Assembly: GCA_963575745.1 (NCBI GenBank) | Contig: CAUYUJ010015300.1 | Location: 174,520-238,519 of the forward strand | Direction: 5' to 3' | Length of the DNA: 64,000 nt | Origin: Prorocentrum cordatum | Taxonomy: Eukaryota > Sar > Dinophyceae > Prorocentrales > Prorocentraceae | Notes under the pieces: model-generated | Seen by the model: only the letters and a program-made list of their open reading frames with translations | Told to the model about the DNA's origin: nothing | The model's database searches: none | Position numbers and translations under genes: made by a program | Part shown: positions 1-10,399 of the stretch, one piece after another | Position numbering within the stretch: the first letter of the stretch is position 1 | How the letters are laid out: each line of letters begins with the position of its first letter

Positions 1-12
1 GTAGCATTAGTC

Positions 13-54
<42 letters not shown>

Positions 55-126
55 CTAGTAGTAGTAGTAACCGTAGTAGTAGTAGTAGTCGCAGTCGTCG
101 TAGTTGTCGTAGTCGTAGTCGTAGCC

Positions 127-169
<43 letters not shown>

Positions 170-312
170 CAGTAATAATAGTAGTAGTGTACGAGTAGTA
201 TCAGTAGTAGTAGTAGTCGTACTACTAGTCGTAGAAGTAGAAGTAGTCGTAGTAGTCGTCGTAGTAGTAGTAGTAGTAGTAGTCGTAGTAGTAGTAGTAG
301 TCGTAGTAGTAA

Positions 313-365
<53 letters not shown>

Positions 366-384
366 ATAGTAGCAGTAGTAGTAA

Positions 385-432
<48 letters not shown>

Positions 433-458
433 CAGTAGTAGCAGTAGTAGTAGTAGTG

Positions 459-489
<31 letters not shown>

Positions 490-492
490 CAA
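1..492. repeat. (AGT)n microsatellite
   Basis: Almost uninterrupted AGT/TAG triplets with scattered CGT, AAT and CAG variants. All frames translate to homopolymers (Leu, Tyr, Val), which is the signature of a triplet repeat and not of a gene. Confidence 0.95.
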
Positions 493-1190
493 TAACGTTC
501 ACATCTGGACTCTTTCCCGGCGTGCCCCCGCGAAAGGAAGGTGCCAACCGTTAAATTGCCAGCGGCGCCTTCGAAAACCGACGTGCGAGACTTCTTTGCA
601 AAAGCCACACCGAACTCAACTCTTTCCCGGCGCCGCGGGAAAGAACCCAGTTTACCGGGAACGAACCCCGTCCGCCGGGAAAGAGGTGAGAAGGAGGAGG
701 AGGAGGAGGAGGAGGAGTAGGAGAAGGAAATGGAGGAGGAGGAACGAGGAGGAGGTTTATACCGCCGAAAGAAAAGGGGTGGGAACCAAAACTACAAACC
801 TTAGTGATTACCCGAACGAATGGGAATGACTAGAACCTATAAAATTTCATAGATGTCGACAGGTGCCACGTCGTTTGGGAGGTCGGTCGCGGGGCCATAT
901 GGGCGCTCATTCAGCTATCTTGGACTCTCGCGGGCTGTCTTGGAACAAGAGGCAGCGCATCGACGCGCTCGCAAGCCATGTCGATGGTGTCTTGGGCTGT
1001 GCAGGGCCCCTCTTGGGCTGCCGAGGGCTTCTTGGTTGCTGGAAGAAGAAATAAAATTCACGTGCGGGTCTTTCTGGGGACCTATTAATGACTGTTCTGA
1101 ACTTTTGTCGTCTGTGGGGCTATCTTGGATCCCTGAATTTGGATGAAACGTCCTGGGGGCATTGATGACGAAATTCTGTACTTCCAGCCA
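493..1190. other. Intergenic DNA, no supported gene
   Basis: Holds two short related blocks containing CTCTTTCCCGGCG (about 509-530 and 619-640) and a (GGA)n-rich patch at 678-760. I see no coding signature: frames are short and low in complexity. Confidence 0.5.
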
Positions 1191-1510
1191 TCTTTGAACT
1201 GTCTTGGAGCATCTTGGACGCATGTTGGAGGCGTCGTCTTGGGGGTATGCGGGGACATTTGGGGGGTCTGGGAGGCTGTCTTGGGTCCATTTTAAGTTCC
1301 TCGCTGCGCCCCTCAGGGCCACCCTAGGAGGTCTCTGGGGATCACCTGGGGGCCGTTCTGGGCCGGTCTGGAGCCGTATCGGGGTCCTCTTGAGCCGTCT
1401 TGAACACTTGCGTTCGGGGGCCCTCTTAGGAAAACGCCCCAGAATCTCTCTCAAGCTGGCCTGGCTTCCTCTCAGACTGTCTTGGGCCATTTCTGGTGCC
1501 TGTGGGGCCG
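1190..1510 (-). repeat. CCCAAGA-type degenerate repeat, minus orientation
   Basis: Repeated TCTTGGG / GTCTTGG motifs every 10-40 bases. They are the reverse complement of the CCCAAGAGGCC arrays at 27.2, 28.6-29.3, 36.9-37.4 and 38.4-38.6 kb. Long frames here are by-products of the repeat. Confidence 0.5.
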
Positions 1511-2000
1511 TGTCATCCTCCTCCTCCTCCTCCTAAAGCCTACTTGTCGTCGTTATTGCGCGGCGGAGGCCGCAGAACAAAAATAGTTAGTTACCCCCTA
1601 TTGGTGGGACCCCAGTCCTTCAATAAGGCCGCCCCATATTGGGGGGGGTTCTAAAGACCTTTCAGGGTTGATGGGGGCACCTCTCAGAGCACTCACAATC
1701 GCAGGTGATCGTTTTTTTATTCATTGTTTTGCCGAAGGGCGCGTGCCCTCGCACCCCTTCCCCTCACCCCCCCCCCTTGGAGTAGATCTTGGCTGTTTTT
1801 GGCGCCTGTTTCGAGCAGGTGGAGTCCCCCCTCATCCGACGCACTGTCGCAAACAGTCGCACCAAGCAGGGGTCCAGAGCCAGACCCCCCCTCCCCACCC
1901 CTCGTCGCTCAATGTCGAAACGCCGAATAAGAGAACGCTCACCAGGTTCCCTCCCCCTCTGGGGGCTCGCACCTTGGTGCCCTTGGGGAGCAGCGACTTG
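1511..2000 (+). repeat. Dispersed repeat R1, copy A
   Basis: Begins after a short (TCC)n run with CCTACTTGTCGTCG. It matches the reverse complement of 8200-8580 over several hundred bases, sharing GGTGGGACCCCAGTCCTTCA, CTAAAGACCTTTCAGGG, GTGATCGTTTTTTT and GCGCCTGTTTCGAGCAGGTGGAG. Both copies start at a (TCC)n tract. No convincing protein is encoded. It may be a SINE-like or gene-derived repeat. Confidence 0.7.
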
Positions 2001-2925
2001 GTCAGCGACGAGGCCTCGGGCCCGTAGCAGTCGGGCGGTGCGCCTGCCTTCTGCTTCGGTGCCACGGTCTCGGGGGTGTTGACCCCGACGGCGGGGAGCT
2101 CAGAGGAAGGCTGCCCCCTAAGACGAAGGCAGGATGAGGACACATCCAGATGAGGACAAATCGAGCATCCCTGAGATCGGGCGGGTTCGGAGGATGTAGC
2201 GGGCGCCGCTGCCTTGTCCGTCCTGGATTTTTGCTTGAGCGTTCTGGAATGCCCTGGAGCGATCATCGTCATTCTGCAAGCCTGCCTGGCCCCTCCTCCC
2301 CCACCGAGTGGGCAAGACAGGAGAACAGGCTTCGTCCTCCAGGATTTCGGAGTTTTTCTCTGGTCGACATGGTTGGATCCGTTTCGAACTCCTGGTCACG
2401 ACGCGAGCGCTGGAAGAGGTTAGGGGGGCGATTCTGAGGGTTAGGGGGACGAAACCCAAGGCAGAGGTCCAGTTCAGGGAAGGCTCGACCTCATGATATC
2501 GCAAGATGCCCAAAGCACGTGCACTTACTCGCCCCACGCGTCGGAAGGCCAATCGGACGATGCCATGGGCACGGACCCGTGGCCAATGCCAGGGATGGTC
2601 TCCCTGCCTCTAGGAGGCCAGCCCGTGAAGAAATGGGGGGAGGGAGGAGAGGGGGGGGAGGAAGGAGAGGGAGGGGGGGAGAGAGGGAGGGGATGGGGGA
2701 GGCTGGGGAGGGGAAAGAAGAATAGGTTTCCCTGGGATGCCAGCTCGTGAAAAGAAACGGAATGAATGGGGGGGAAAGGGGGGAGGGCAAGCGAGATGCG
2801 CTAGCGAGACATCTGACGTCCTACCTCTCCCTCCAATCTTTTACGATGGCGTAGATCTCCTATCTGTTCGCACAGCCGGATGTCGAGCAGGGGAATGATC
2901 CCAAGAGGGTACGCAATGGATGAAC
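2001..2925. other. Intergenic DNA with G-rich patch
   Basis: No supported gene. A G/A-rich purine tract lies at about 2630-2720. A related tract with the shared words CCCTGGGA and GGATGGGGG recurs at 3480-3590. Confidence 0.45.
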
Positions 2926-3085
2926 AAGCATGGCGTAGAAGAGCACTGCAGAGCATAGCATGTCAAAGTATGGCGTGTCCTTTCGTAAAGAAGTATTGCA
3001 TCACAAAGCATAGCAACGCAAAACATGGCATCGCACAGCGGTGCACAGCACAGCATCGCATTGCATGCCGTAGCATGTCACGGGA
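2926..3085. repeat. Degenerate GCATAGCA short tandem repeat
   Basis: About 160 bases of variable AGCATAGCA / GCATCGCA / ACAAAGCAT units of roughly 5 and 10 bp. Frames crossing it are Cys/His-rich by-products. Confidence 0.6.
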
Positions 3086-4160
3086 TGACTTAAAAGGGTA
3101 AATGGCCCGTCTACGAGAGGACAAACCCTGTCCGGAATGCCAGTTCCATGTCCTTCGCAACCGTGCCTGCCCAATGTGGGCGCTTTCGAATGCCAAGTGC
3201 CGTCCAGAGACGCGGTAACGAGGTAAGTGCTGCAACGGGAACACGATTGTGAATAACCGAAACGCAGAAGTGAGAGCGGCGCTGCAACGGAAGCACCGTT
3301 GTGGAAGAACCAGGAACGAGCGGACTGAAAAAACGCAGAATTTGGACAAACCAAATAATGAAATCCTGGTTGTGCAAAACAATGCGCGGTGGGAACGGGA
3401 CACTCTCGTGACAGAGTCAGGGGAGAGAGGCGAGTGGTATTCATATGATGTAATTGTGAAGGGTAGGCGGAGGGGAAGAAGGGATGGGGTCCCTGGGAGG
3501 CGAGCTAGTGAAGAGAAAAGGAAGGGAGAGAGGATGGAGGTTCGGGAGGGAGGGAGAGGATGGGGGGGGCTGGGGAGGGGAAGGAAGGCGCCTTAATTCT
3601 GATCTCCCCGGATGAGGCGGACGCGGGTCCCGCTCTTCAGCTTCACCTCGGGACAGTCCGAATTGACTTTGGCTCCAAGCAGTCAGCCTCCAGGGCCCAG
3701 AAGGAGAACGAGGACCAGGAGATGGGGGAGGATGAGGAGGAAGAATACAAAAAGAGGACGAACATCAGCAACATCAGGATGTCAAGGAGGTGAAGGGTTA
3801 TGAGGATGAAGAAGATGCAACCGACGTCGATCCGAGCACGAGGGCGACGCAGACGAAACCGACGACGACAACGCCCCCGAGACACGACGGCAACGACGAG
3901 GGGACGGCGATGAGGTGGGGGGCGAGAATCATGGCAAAAGTGGCGAGGAGCAGGGGGGTGACGCAAGAGGAGAGGGAGGGGCAAGAAGGAAGCAAAAGCA
4001 CCACGGCAGAGACGGCCAGAACCCGCCCACCACCCAGGAGCGGAGGACGCGAGGGAGGGTGACGGGCGGGAGCTGGGCACCCACGTCTGTCGGCCTGGCG
4101 GACGGTTCCACGCGCTGCGGCCCTGCAGCGATGGGCCTGTCCTCCACCACCACCACCATA
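3086..4160. other. Intergenic DNA, no supported gene
   Basis: Mixed sequence with a purine-rich patch at 3450-3595 and GAC/GAG-rich simple sequence at 3800-4060. No frame shows a recognisable domain. Confidence 0.45.
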
Positions 4161-4165
4161 AGTTG

Positions 4166-4292
4166 GAGGGGGAGGGGGTCCTCCTCCTCCTTCTTCTCCT
4201 CCTCCTCCTCCGACTCCTCCTCCGACTCCTCCTTCGCCCCTCCTCCTCCTCCTCCTCCTCCTCCTCCTCCTGCTCCTCCTCCTTCGCCCCTC
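4166..4292 (+). repeat. (TCC)n microsatellite
   Basis: Nearly pure TCC/CCT triplets, interrupted by GACTCC and CCTTCGCC. Confidence 0.9.
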
Positions 4293-4488
4293 CAACTTCT
4301 GGTGGTGGTGGTGGGAAACAGGCCCATCACTGCAGCTCTCGCCCGAACCCAGTCCCCCGACTTGCCCCCAGATCCCCGCCCTGGCGAACACTTGGGGAGG
4401 GGCGGAGGAGAAAAACCGCGGACCCTCTTCAGAACGGCATCCGCCGACTCCGAAACACCGCGAAGGAAAGAGTACATGGAATCGGCCC

Positions 4489-4759
4489 GAGCTCTGGACG
4501 CCCGAAATGGGTACGGAAAAAAAGGTAGTAGAATGCCCAACAACAAGTGTTGCCCCAAACTGACAGCGGCCGCCATTGGGCACGCGGCTCTCCGTCTTCA
4601 AACAACTTACGTCCGCAGCGACGCGGACAGCGAGTCCTGTTCAAAATGCACAAGGACTGCTGTAAGGCATCGTAACCCTTCTTCCCGTACCCATTTCGAT
4701 CGCCCCGACAAGCGACCCTCAGAAAACATGTTCCCGGAAACCGCTCCGGGAACATGTTT
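4489..4759. repeat. Foldback repeat with a terminal perfect hairpin
   Basis: The arm near 4500-4540 (GAAATGGGTACGG...) is repeated in inverse near 4668-4702 (CCGTACCCATTTC). Immediately beyond, AAACATGTTCCCGG (4724-4737) and its exact reverse complement (4746-4759) form a 14-bp stem with an 8-nt loop. Probably a small foldback or MITE-like element. No target duplication was identified. Confidence 0.6.
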
Positions 4760-5026
4760 CAAGACAACCTCTCCAGGAGCACGATTCTAAGGCCTCTCGA
4801 GAGGGACCGAGGCCCCCGACGACCTGCTGGGCAAGGGGGGAGACAACACGCTGCACTCGAAGTCCCTCCAAATGCAGCAGGAATACACAAAAGTAGTTCA
4901 AGAAAAATCTGGGGACGATTTGTCTGCTATTTTCGGCGATTTCCGAATATGTTTCGACTGTTTTTCATCGTTCGCCCAACATGCGCCTGTATGAAGACAT
5001 GCCCGACCTCAACCCACCTCCTCGGG

Positions 5027-5215
5027 GATCTTCGGACCCGGGTCAATCCAGACCCGGGTCAGTGAAGCCTTGCAGAATCCTGCAAGATCCTGTGAGATCC
5101 CGCACCCAAGTCCATGTCGACGCGAAGAGGATCCTGCAAGATCCTGCGGGATCCTGCACCCAGACCTGGGTCACTGCAGCCCTGGTCCTGCACCATCCTG
5201 CAGAATCTGGCGCCC
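5027..5215. repeat. GATCCTGC minisatellite
   Basis: Recurring AGATCCTGC / GGATCCTGC and GACCCGGGTCA units of about 10-20 bp. Confidence 0.6.
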
Positions 5216-5277
5216 TGGCTGATCCCCGTTTGCACTGATCCCCATCTCTTCAGCCCCGAATGTTGGCCTCAGTAGGC

Positions 5278-5435
5278 TTAAGTCGGGCCTGTCCCCCTAC
5301 AGGGGGATTTCGTGCCAGAAATAAAAAATAGTTAAAACACACACCCTCTAAATGCTCAAAAACGAACAGGAATAGTCTCCATTTTTTTTTTCCATTTTTG
5401 AATATTCCCCCTGTAGATGGACAGGCCCGACTTCA
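5278..5435 (+). mobile_element. MITE family 1, copy 1 (8-bp TSD)
   Basis: A 158-bp element with terminal inverted repeats of about 27 bp: the left end begins TTAAGTCGGGCCTGTCC and the right end closes GGACAGGCCCGACTTCA. It is flanked by perfect 8-bp direct repeats CAGTAGGC (5270-5277 and 5436-5443). The interior is AT-rich and non-coding. Three further copies occur in the window. The 8-bp target duplication suggests a hAT-like transposase acting in trans; this is inferred, since no transposase is present. Confidence 0.88.
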
Positions 5436-5617
5436 CAGTAGGCCCTCCGTGCCCAGAACAGCGGAAGGCAAAACGACCAGCCGAACAACGGGGACAAAAA
5501 CACGCCGCACGACGAGCCGAGGCCCCGAGGTGCAGCGGAACTTTGTCGGCCTCAACGAGGCTGTGGCCCTGGGAACCAAGGGGGGGGCCTGAGGCAGCAT
5601 CTACAGCATCGTGATGC

Positions 5618-5703
5618 AACTAGGGGGGGCGCATACGAACCCCACCCCTACCCCCCTCAGAAATCGTGGGGGTAGGGGTAGGGTTCGCATGCGGCCCCCT
5701 AGT
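5618..5703. repeat. 86-bp hairpin repeat
   Basis: ACTAGGGGG...CCCCTACCCCC is followed about 14 bases later by its near-exact reverse complement, giving a stem of roughly 36 bp with a few mismatches. Probably a tiny foldback element. Confidence 0.75.
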
Positions 5704-5745
5704 AACATACATTCGGGGTAAATTGAAGAGGACACGCGAGCGTAC

Positions 5746-7126
5746 GAGCGCGTTTCTTTATGTTCGGCGATGACGGGCGTCATGGGGGGGGGGAGGGCGG
5801 GGGGGGGTATGACGTGACGCCCCCCCCCCGCCGTGGCTCCGGCACCACAGCCGCGCCCGCGCGCACGACGCGACGAGCGACGAACGACGAGCGACGACGA
5901 CGACGCAAACAGCATGTAAGTGGCGATCTGCCCATTGCGCCTGTGTACACCACAGCGCTCGCGTGCACCACGCCGCGCGTGTGCACCACAGCGCCTGCGC
6001 ACACCGCAAACAGCCGTGTGCAACGCACCGCCCGTGTATACCACAATACTTGGGAGCACTACAGCGCTGGTGTACATACACCGCAGCAGCCATGTGCAAC
6101 AAAACGCTTGTGTACACCACTGTGCTTGCGTGCGCCACAGCGCCTGTGCACGCCACAACGCCTGTCTACAGCACAGCATCCGCGTGCAACGCAGCGCTGT
6201 ACACCACAATGCCTGCGTGCATAGGACAGGTAGAAGGAGCATGTACGTCACGATCTGCTGCGGACAACTAAACACCACGCCAGGAAAGTTCTGAGAATCG
6301 AATGCGACGTTTTTCCCTCCTCCCTCCTCCTCCACCTCCTCCTCCTCCTCCTCGTCCTCCTCCTCCTCCTGTTCCTCCTTCTTACCCCCATGTCGTGCGG
6401 TTTGGCGTTACAACGCACGTGCGCATCTCAGCGTGCACCGCAGAATGGTCGATTGAATCGGTCCACTTGGTTCTCGGACGGCCAGTTTAGCTGGAGCCTC
6501 CTCGACGCAAATGGGAGTTTGGGTGATGCGGGCAGGCTCGGGGGGACTCGTAGATTCCAGCGGCGCTCCTTCGTCCATGAAGATTTGTTTTCCATTGTTT
6601 TCTGTGGGATCCACACGCGCTCCATGTTGTCACAAGGATCCCTTCTGAGATTCTATACGCAACAATGGTGGTGTGTTGCACACGGCTGACGTGGTGCACG
6701 CAGGCGCCGTGGCGCACCCAGACACTGCAATGCACGCAGGCATTGTGGTGTACACTGGTGCTGTGTTGCGCACGGCTGGTGTGGTGTACGGAGGCGCTGT
6801 GGTGTACACAGGATCTGCTGTGCCCGCAGGCGCGGTGGCACAAACTGACGCTGTGTTGCACGCGGATGCTGTGGTGTACATCGGCGGTGTGGTGTACACA
6901 GGCGCTGTGGTGCACGCGGGCACTGTGATGTACACAGGCGTTGTGGTGCAGATCGCCACCTACATGTTCGTGCTACCCGTCCTCCGTCATTCCTAAGCAT
7001 TCCCAGACGCCGCCGGCCCCCCCAGATGATTGCCGTCATCGGCCCGGACTTAAAAACAGGCTCCAGCAGCTTCCGCGCGCACGACGACGATGAGCGACGA
7101 GCGACGAACCACGAGCGACGACGACG

Positions 7127-7158
<32 letters not shown>

Positions 7159-7331
7159 CTGCGGACCAGACACCTATGCGGATTCCTACGCGGACACCTA
7201 CGCGGATCCCAATGCGCACGGCACGGCGGCAGTGCCCGGAGCGCACTGGGGGGGGGGAGCGTTACGTCATAGGGGGGGGGGAGCGGGGGCCATGACGCCC
7301 GTCATGCCCCAAGCAATAAAGAAACGGGCTC
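5746..7331. mobile_element. Foldback element with inverted tandem-repeat arms
   Basis: The outer ends are inverted repeats: GCGTTTCTTTAT...GATGACGGGCGTCATGG on the left (5746-5783) and its reverse complement on the right (about 7289-7331), each followed inward by a poly-G/C tract and TATGACGT(G/A)ACGC. Further in, an array of about 20-21 bp units (GTGTACACCACAGCGCC; 5930-6230) is mirrored by the same unit in reverse complement (6660-6955). A (TCC)n tract and unrelated sequence form the centre. The layout resembles Drosophila FB elements. No transposase is seen. Confidence 0.72.
6309..6392 (+). repeat. (TCC)n microsatellite in foldback centre
   Basis: Pyrimidine TCC triplets inside the central loop of the 5746-7331 foldback element. 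Confidence 0.85.
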
Positions 7332-7647
7332 TACGCAAGACTCTTCCGAGGGCCACATTGCCGTACGCATGTAGAAGCAAAGGCCGCGAGGCACGGGACA
7401 CAAGGGCACCCTCGACTCGGCAGGGTCGACCTGCCAATCAGCCTCGACTGTAGCAGCAAACTGAAGTTTTCTTGCCGGCGGCGAGGCAGCGGCAACCCAC
7501 ACCGGCGCGGGGCGAATCCGAGCAACCCAGAAGCGAACTGTCTGGCGCGCACGAGGACGGACAACAAAAAAACGACGAGGGCGGCCGCGCCAAAGCACCA
7601 GCGAGGCAGATGGAACTCCAAGACGTCGGCGCGTGCGCCACCTTCAC

Positions 7648-7818
7648 TCGGGGATGGACAGACCGCCCTATAATAAAACGTGGTTTAGTGAAAACGACCT
7701 CGGGCCCGAACCTGGCGGGCGCAAGCCTGGAGAATGACGGCCGCGGCGCCCTCTCGAGATCCGAACACGGACAATTCACTAATCGACGTGTCAGGGTAGG
7801 AGGTCTGTCCACCCCGGA
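7648..7818 (+). mobile_element. MITE family 2, copy 1
   Basis: About 171 bp with imperfect inverted ends (GGATGGACAGACC / GGTCTGTCCACC) and a possible 5-bp duplication TTCAC outside (7643-7647, 7819-7823). The interior, with ATAATAAAACGTGG and ACCTGGCGGGCGCAAGCCTGG, is closely matched at 36592-36764. Confidence 0.7.
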
Positions 7819-7929
7819 TTCACGACAGCCTCTCGGAGAGCACCCGGGCACAAGCACCAAGCAGCCGAGGTCCTCCCCCGACCACCCGGCCGCCACGCCA
7901 TGTGTGGCCAAGGCGCTCTTGCCTCCTGC

Positions 7930-8098
7930 CCGACGCGGGGAGGAGGAGGAAGAGGAGGAGGAGCAGGACGAGGAGGAAGAGGAGAAAAAGGAGGACGACG
8001 AGGATGACGATGAGGATGAGGATGATGAGGAGGAGGACGAGCAAGAGGAGGACGAGGAGGACGAGGAGGAAAAGGAGGCGACGAGGACGAGGTGCAGG
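7930..8098 (+). repeat. (GGA)n/(GAC)n-rich microsatellite
   Basis: Purine triplets GAGGAGGAC, GATGAGGAT and similar. The Glu/Asp-rich frame here is a by-product. Confidence 0.8.
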
Positions 8099-8199
8099 AG
8101 GAGCAGTAATTGGGAGCCCGGCTCTTCGCCAACTGCTCCTCTCTGGCCCCCAGCCGCTGCCCACTTGGCGCACTCCGGTCACCGTGTCCCCGTCCACCA

Positions 8200-8580
8200 C
8201 GTAGTCGATCTCGTCCGCCTTTGAGCGTTTTCTTATCCGGCGATTCGACATTGGGCGGAGGGGGGGGGGAGCGGGTCTGACTCGGGACCTCTGCTTAGTA
8301 GGCTCCACCTGCTCGAAACAGGCGCTAAGAACAACCAAGATCTGCTTCGAGGGGGGAGGGTGCAAGGGCCCGCGCCGACCGGCAAAACAATTAACAAAAA
8401 AACGATCACTTGCGAATGTGAATGCTCTGGGAGGTGCCCCGCTCACCCCTGAAAGGTCTTTAGACCCCTCCACATGGGGCGGCCTTGTTGAAGGACTGGG
8501 GTCCCACCAGTAGGGGGCAACTGACTATGTTGATTCTGCGGCCCCTGGCGCGCAGTAGCGACGACAAGTAGGTTTCAGGA
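8200..8580 (-). repeat. Dispersed repeat R1, copy B (inverted)
   Basis: Reverse complement of the repeat at 1511-2000. Read on the minus strand it also begins just after a (TCC)n tract, with CCTACTTGTCGTCG. The minus frame contains DEIDYVVDGDTVTGVRQVGS, which looks mildly protein-like but is not shared by copy A and is not recognised. Confidence 0.7.
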
Positions 8581-8652
8581 GGAGCGGGAGGGGGAGGAGG
8601 AGGGGGAGGAGGAGGGTGAGGGGGAGGAGGAGGGGGAGGAGGAGGGGGCGGA
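8576..8652 (+). repeat. (GGA)n microsatellite at the 3' side of LINE-A
   Basis: GGA/GGG triplets. Read on the LINE-A (minus) strand this is a (TCC)n tract about 390 bp beyond the last LINE-A coding motif. Confidence 0.85.
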
Positions 8653-9042
8653 GGTTTTAGGGCCAGTCCTGTTCACCGCAGATCCCTCGGGAGGTTTCCT
8701 GCCGATCCCTCCCGGGCCCTCCGGAGAGGCCCCTCGCCTGGAGGCCTCGACAAAAAAAACCCTCGCCAACCAATCCCCTCCCCTCCCCAGACCAGAACTT
8801 TCGAGGGCCAAAACAATCAACAACAAAAACACATGACTTCGAGATCAAAAACCCAGCCCAAGTTATAAGCAGTCCAGATCGGTTTATGGGTCTTGGGGGT
8901 TATCTTTCGACACTCTGGAGGGTCAGGGACAAAGGAGGCCATGCCTCGCGAATGCGCTGGGAGGCGTTTTAAAAACGCGCGCGGCTGCGCACGAACCATC
9001 CCGCCACCTCGGCAAAAGCAGGCCCGACGCAGAGCGCCGAGC
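8653..9042 (-). other. Probable 3' untranslated part of LINE-A
   Basis: Lies between the last LINE-A coding motif and the (TCC)n tract. No gene or other structure is seen. Confidence 0.35.
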
Positions 9043-9393
9043 CTACCATATACGAGGTGGTGGCCGCAGCTCGCGCCCAGCGAGGACATCGTCCCTGAAA
9101 CGAGCCTGGCTCGGAGACGCTTCCCCCGCACAGGGGCGAGCAGCTTGCGCAAGATAGCGCGCCGCACAACGGCGGCAAACCAGGAATCGGCCAGCAGGCT
9201 GCACGATGTGCCCTTTGAACTCAAAGGGAGAGGGGGGCTCCATAGGGGACTCAGCGGAGCCCTCCAGCCCCAGCTCAAAAAAGGCGGCATTGACAGCGTC
9301 ACAACGGGCCCTAGGCAAGGCCCCATCCGCGCCGCCAGGCCCGCTCAGCCGAGTGGTAAATCTAGAAAGCGGTCGGCCTGCAACTTGCGCCAA
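9043..9393 (-). pseudogene. LINE-A C-terminal zinc-binding segment
   Basis: The minus frame reads ...FEFKGHIVQPAGRFLVCRRC followed by AARYLAQAARPCAGE. This gives a GH...CxxC...C pattern of the kind found at the C terminus of dinoflagellate LINE proteins, where it probably binds zinc and nucleic acid. It is out of frame with the upstream reverse transcriptase segments, so the gene is broken. The assignment rests on the pattern and its position downstream of the RT. Confidence 0.55.
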
Positions 9394-10399
9394 GCTGCTC
9401 GCGTTTCTGCCTGCTCAGAGGCGCGCGCGACGAGCAGTGGCACTGCGCGCGTCGAACCCCGCCCGCCACCCCCTGCGCAACCTCCAAGCCATCAGAAAAG
9501 CAAAGCGAGTTGCGGCACAGCATCTCCTCGCACGCTGGGAGGCATCGAGACCTCTGGGTCAGAGGCAGCTGCGGGCTGAGCAGCTGTCGACAAAAAATCA
9601 AGCGAGCGATAGCAAACTTTGAGCGACTCCCGAAGCTGAGTCATCCAGACCTTGGGGAGCTCGTGCCCGGCCGCCCCAAGCCTGACAAAGAAATCGGCCC
9701 GCGCGTTGCCGACGCAGTCCATGGCGCCCTGGCCCAACACTTCAGCGCCGAGCGCCTGGTCCTCATGGGCCTGCTCGACGTCCCTACGGGCGGGGGCCTG
9801 GCGGAAAGCAGGCCTCTCAGGCCCGTCTCGATGCAGCGCAGACGCCTGCCTCCACATCGAGGCGTGCCTGGCCGAGCCCGCGGCCAGACCCGGGCCCCAG
9901 GGCGCCCCTCCCTTCGCAGCGGACAGGCAGTCTGACGCAACCTCAGGGCCCCTTGGCCCGACGCGCCAGCGTTCCGCCCGCGAGCCGTCTGGACAGGCCC
10001 CGCGAGGGCCCTGCAATCAGCCCTCACGGGCCAGCCCTCCGGGGACAGGGCAGCCGCGGCCCAGCCGCGCTCGGTGTCTTCGGGGGCCTCCGGCGCCAGG
10101 CCACCCCTATCCGCGCGCAGGCAGAAACCCCAGGGCACATCCGCCGCGCCCCATGAAGACACCGCCGTTTTTTCGGCAACAGGCGGGATCTGGACGGGGA
10201 GAGAGGGCAACCCGTAAACCAAGTCAGGAGAATCGAAATCGAACGGGATCCCATGCGCCTGCCCCACAAGCCAAGCGCAGCGCCCGAAACCATCATCAGG
10301 CATCAGAGGGCCAGCGTCTGGATCCTAGCTTTCGGCCTGGAGCCCCTCGCATTCGTCAGCCTGGTAGCCTAAAGTACCGTTTAGGTGTTCGCTAACATC

